Assembly (NCBI GenBank): GCA_026413225.1
Contig: CM048552.1
Location: 48,871,001-48,935,000, forward strand
DNA: 64,000 bases
DNA from: Otis tarda
Lineage: Eukaryota > Chordata > Aves > Otidiformes > Otididae
Reading direction: 5' to 3'
The translations under genes and the position numbers were made by a program. The notes under the pieces were generated by a model. That model saw only the letters and a program-made list of their open reading frames with translations. It was not told the DNA's origin and searched no databases. Positions 63,501-64,000 of the stretch are shown one piece after another. Numbering within the stretch: position 1 is the stretch's first letter; each line of letters begins with the position of its first letter.

Positions 63501-64000
63501 AGAAACAAAGTTGGAGATCACTGACATAATCAGAGTATCTACCAGAAACTTTGTCAGCCCTCAGACCTGTGGTAAGGAGCTGCCTCACTTAGACTCTCAG
63601 AGCTCGCTGTGAAGGAGGGTTCAGGGTCTCAAACATATTCTTTCATGCAGCCCAGGCAAACTGGGCACTACTGGAGCTGAACATGCTTTTGCCTAGATCA
63701 CCACCAGCCTGGCTTTTCCTAAATGCACTGTGATTACTTTGAATCTGAACTACAACCAAACAGTGTTAGAAACATGAACAGAAAGGACCAGATTCACTCC
63801 ACTTCACTTCAGATATTTAATTCAAGTGTCTTATTTAGTAGCTTAGTCTCCTTACACTCCTGATGCAGACAGTGGAGGAAGAATTCCTTCCTGATGGTGG
63901 TTCAGCACACCTATGCTGTGAATCAGCTTCCTGAGATCTTCCTGTCCATCTTCCTTTAGCTGTAAAGGAGACCATATAGAGGCAACTCTATTTTTCCCCA
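57517..64000 (-). other. EPYC: Probable EPYC intron, no exon found
   Basis: By gene structure this should be the intron leading back to the signal-peptide exon of EPYC. I looked on the minus strand for a hydrophobic signal sequence followed by the tyrosine-rich acidic N-terminus and found none. No repeat family was recognised either; a short AT-rich inverted repeat is present at 61160-61188. Confidence 0.5.

Noticed and set aside
1-64000. tRNA genes, CRISPR arrays or bacterial-type operons
   Set aside because: No regularly spaced repeats, no cloverleaf with the conserved TTCGA-type arm that I could see, and the gene structure is spliced and vertebrate.

Overview
This is AT-rich vertebrate nuclear DNA, almost certainly from a bird. 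It carries several CR1 LINE fragments, some ending in the avian 3' tails (ATTCTATG-like or AGAAT repeats). It also carries three copies of one long LTR family and spliced exons of a vertebrate proteoglycan gene. There is no bacterial-style coding density, and I see no tRNA, rRNA or CRISPR. I cannot name the species; the LTR load makes a neoavian bird more likely than a galliform, but that is inference.

Two genes can be supported, both on the minus strand. (1) Positions 49366-57516 hold the last five coding exons of EPYC (epiphycan / PG-Lb, a class III small leucine-rich proteoglycan), with canonical splice sites and fully compatible phases. The 5' exons, including the signal peptide, are not visible and probably lie beyond 64000. 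(2) Positions 40659-41393 hold an intact single-exon 244-codon frame. I identify it as the avian orthologue of CCER1 (coiled-coil glutamate-rich protein 1, C12orf12 in human), from an asparagine-anchored NTTQ motif block and from its place beside EPYC, as in mammals. This is the most interesting item in the window.

Layout: 1-14.1 kb is gene-poor with one ancient CR1/L3-like scrap at 2.2 kb. 14.2-14.5 kb is a GC-richer segment ending in an A-tract on the minus strand (possible retrocopy). 14.8-15.9 and 18.7-19.9 kb are two LTRs in the same orientation. 23.0-23.9 kb is an internally deleted CR1. 29.6/30.3 kb is a dispersed 53-bp repeat pair. 31.4-31.8 kb is an isolated CpG island with hexamer repeats. 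34.4-34.8 and 37.6-38.4 kb are minus-strand CR1 fragments. 38.4-39.5 kb is a third, inverted and truncated LTR. Then come CCER1, CR1 fragments at 43.5-43.9 and 46.9-48.1 kb, and EPYC. 57.5-64.0 kb is probably EPYC intron.

The two genes do not form an operon-like unit. Their shared orientation and order reflect ancient synteny at the edge of the EPYC-KERA-LUM-DCN proteoglycan cluster. EPYC acts in cartilage matrix; mammalian CCER1 acts in the spermatid nucleus. The three LTR copies share a TATA-like box, an AATAAA signal and a short open frame that starts at the same ATG in all three.
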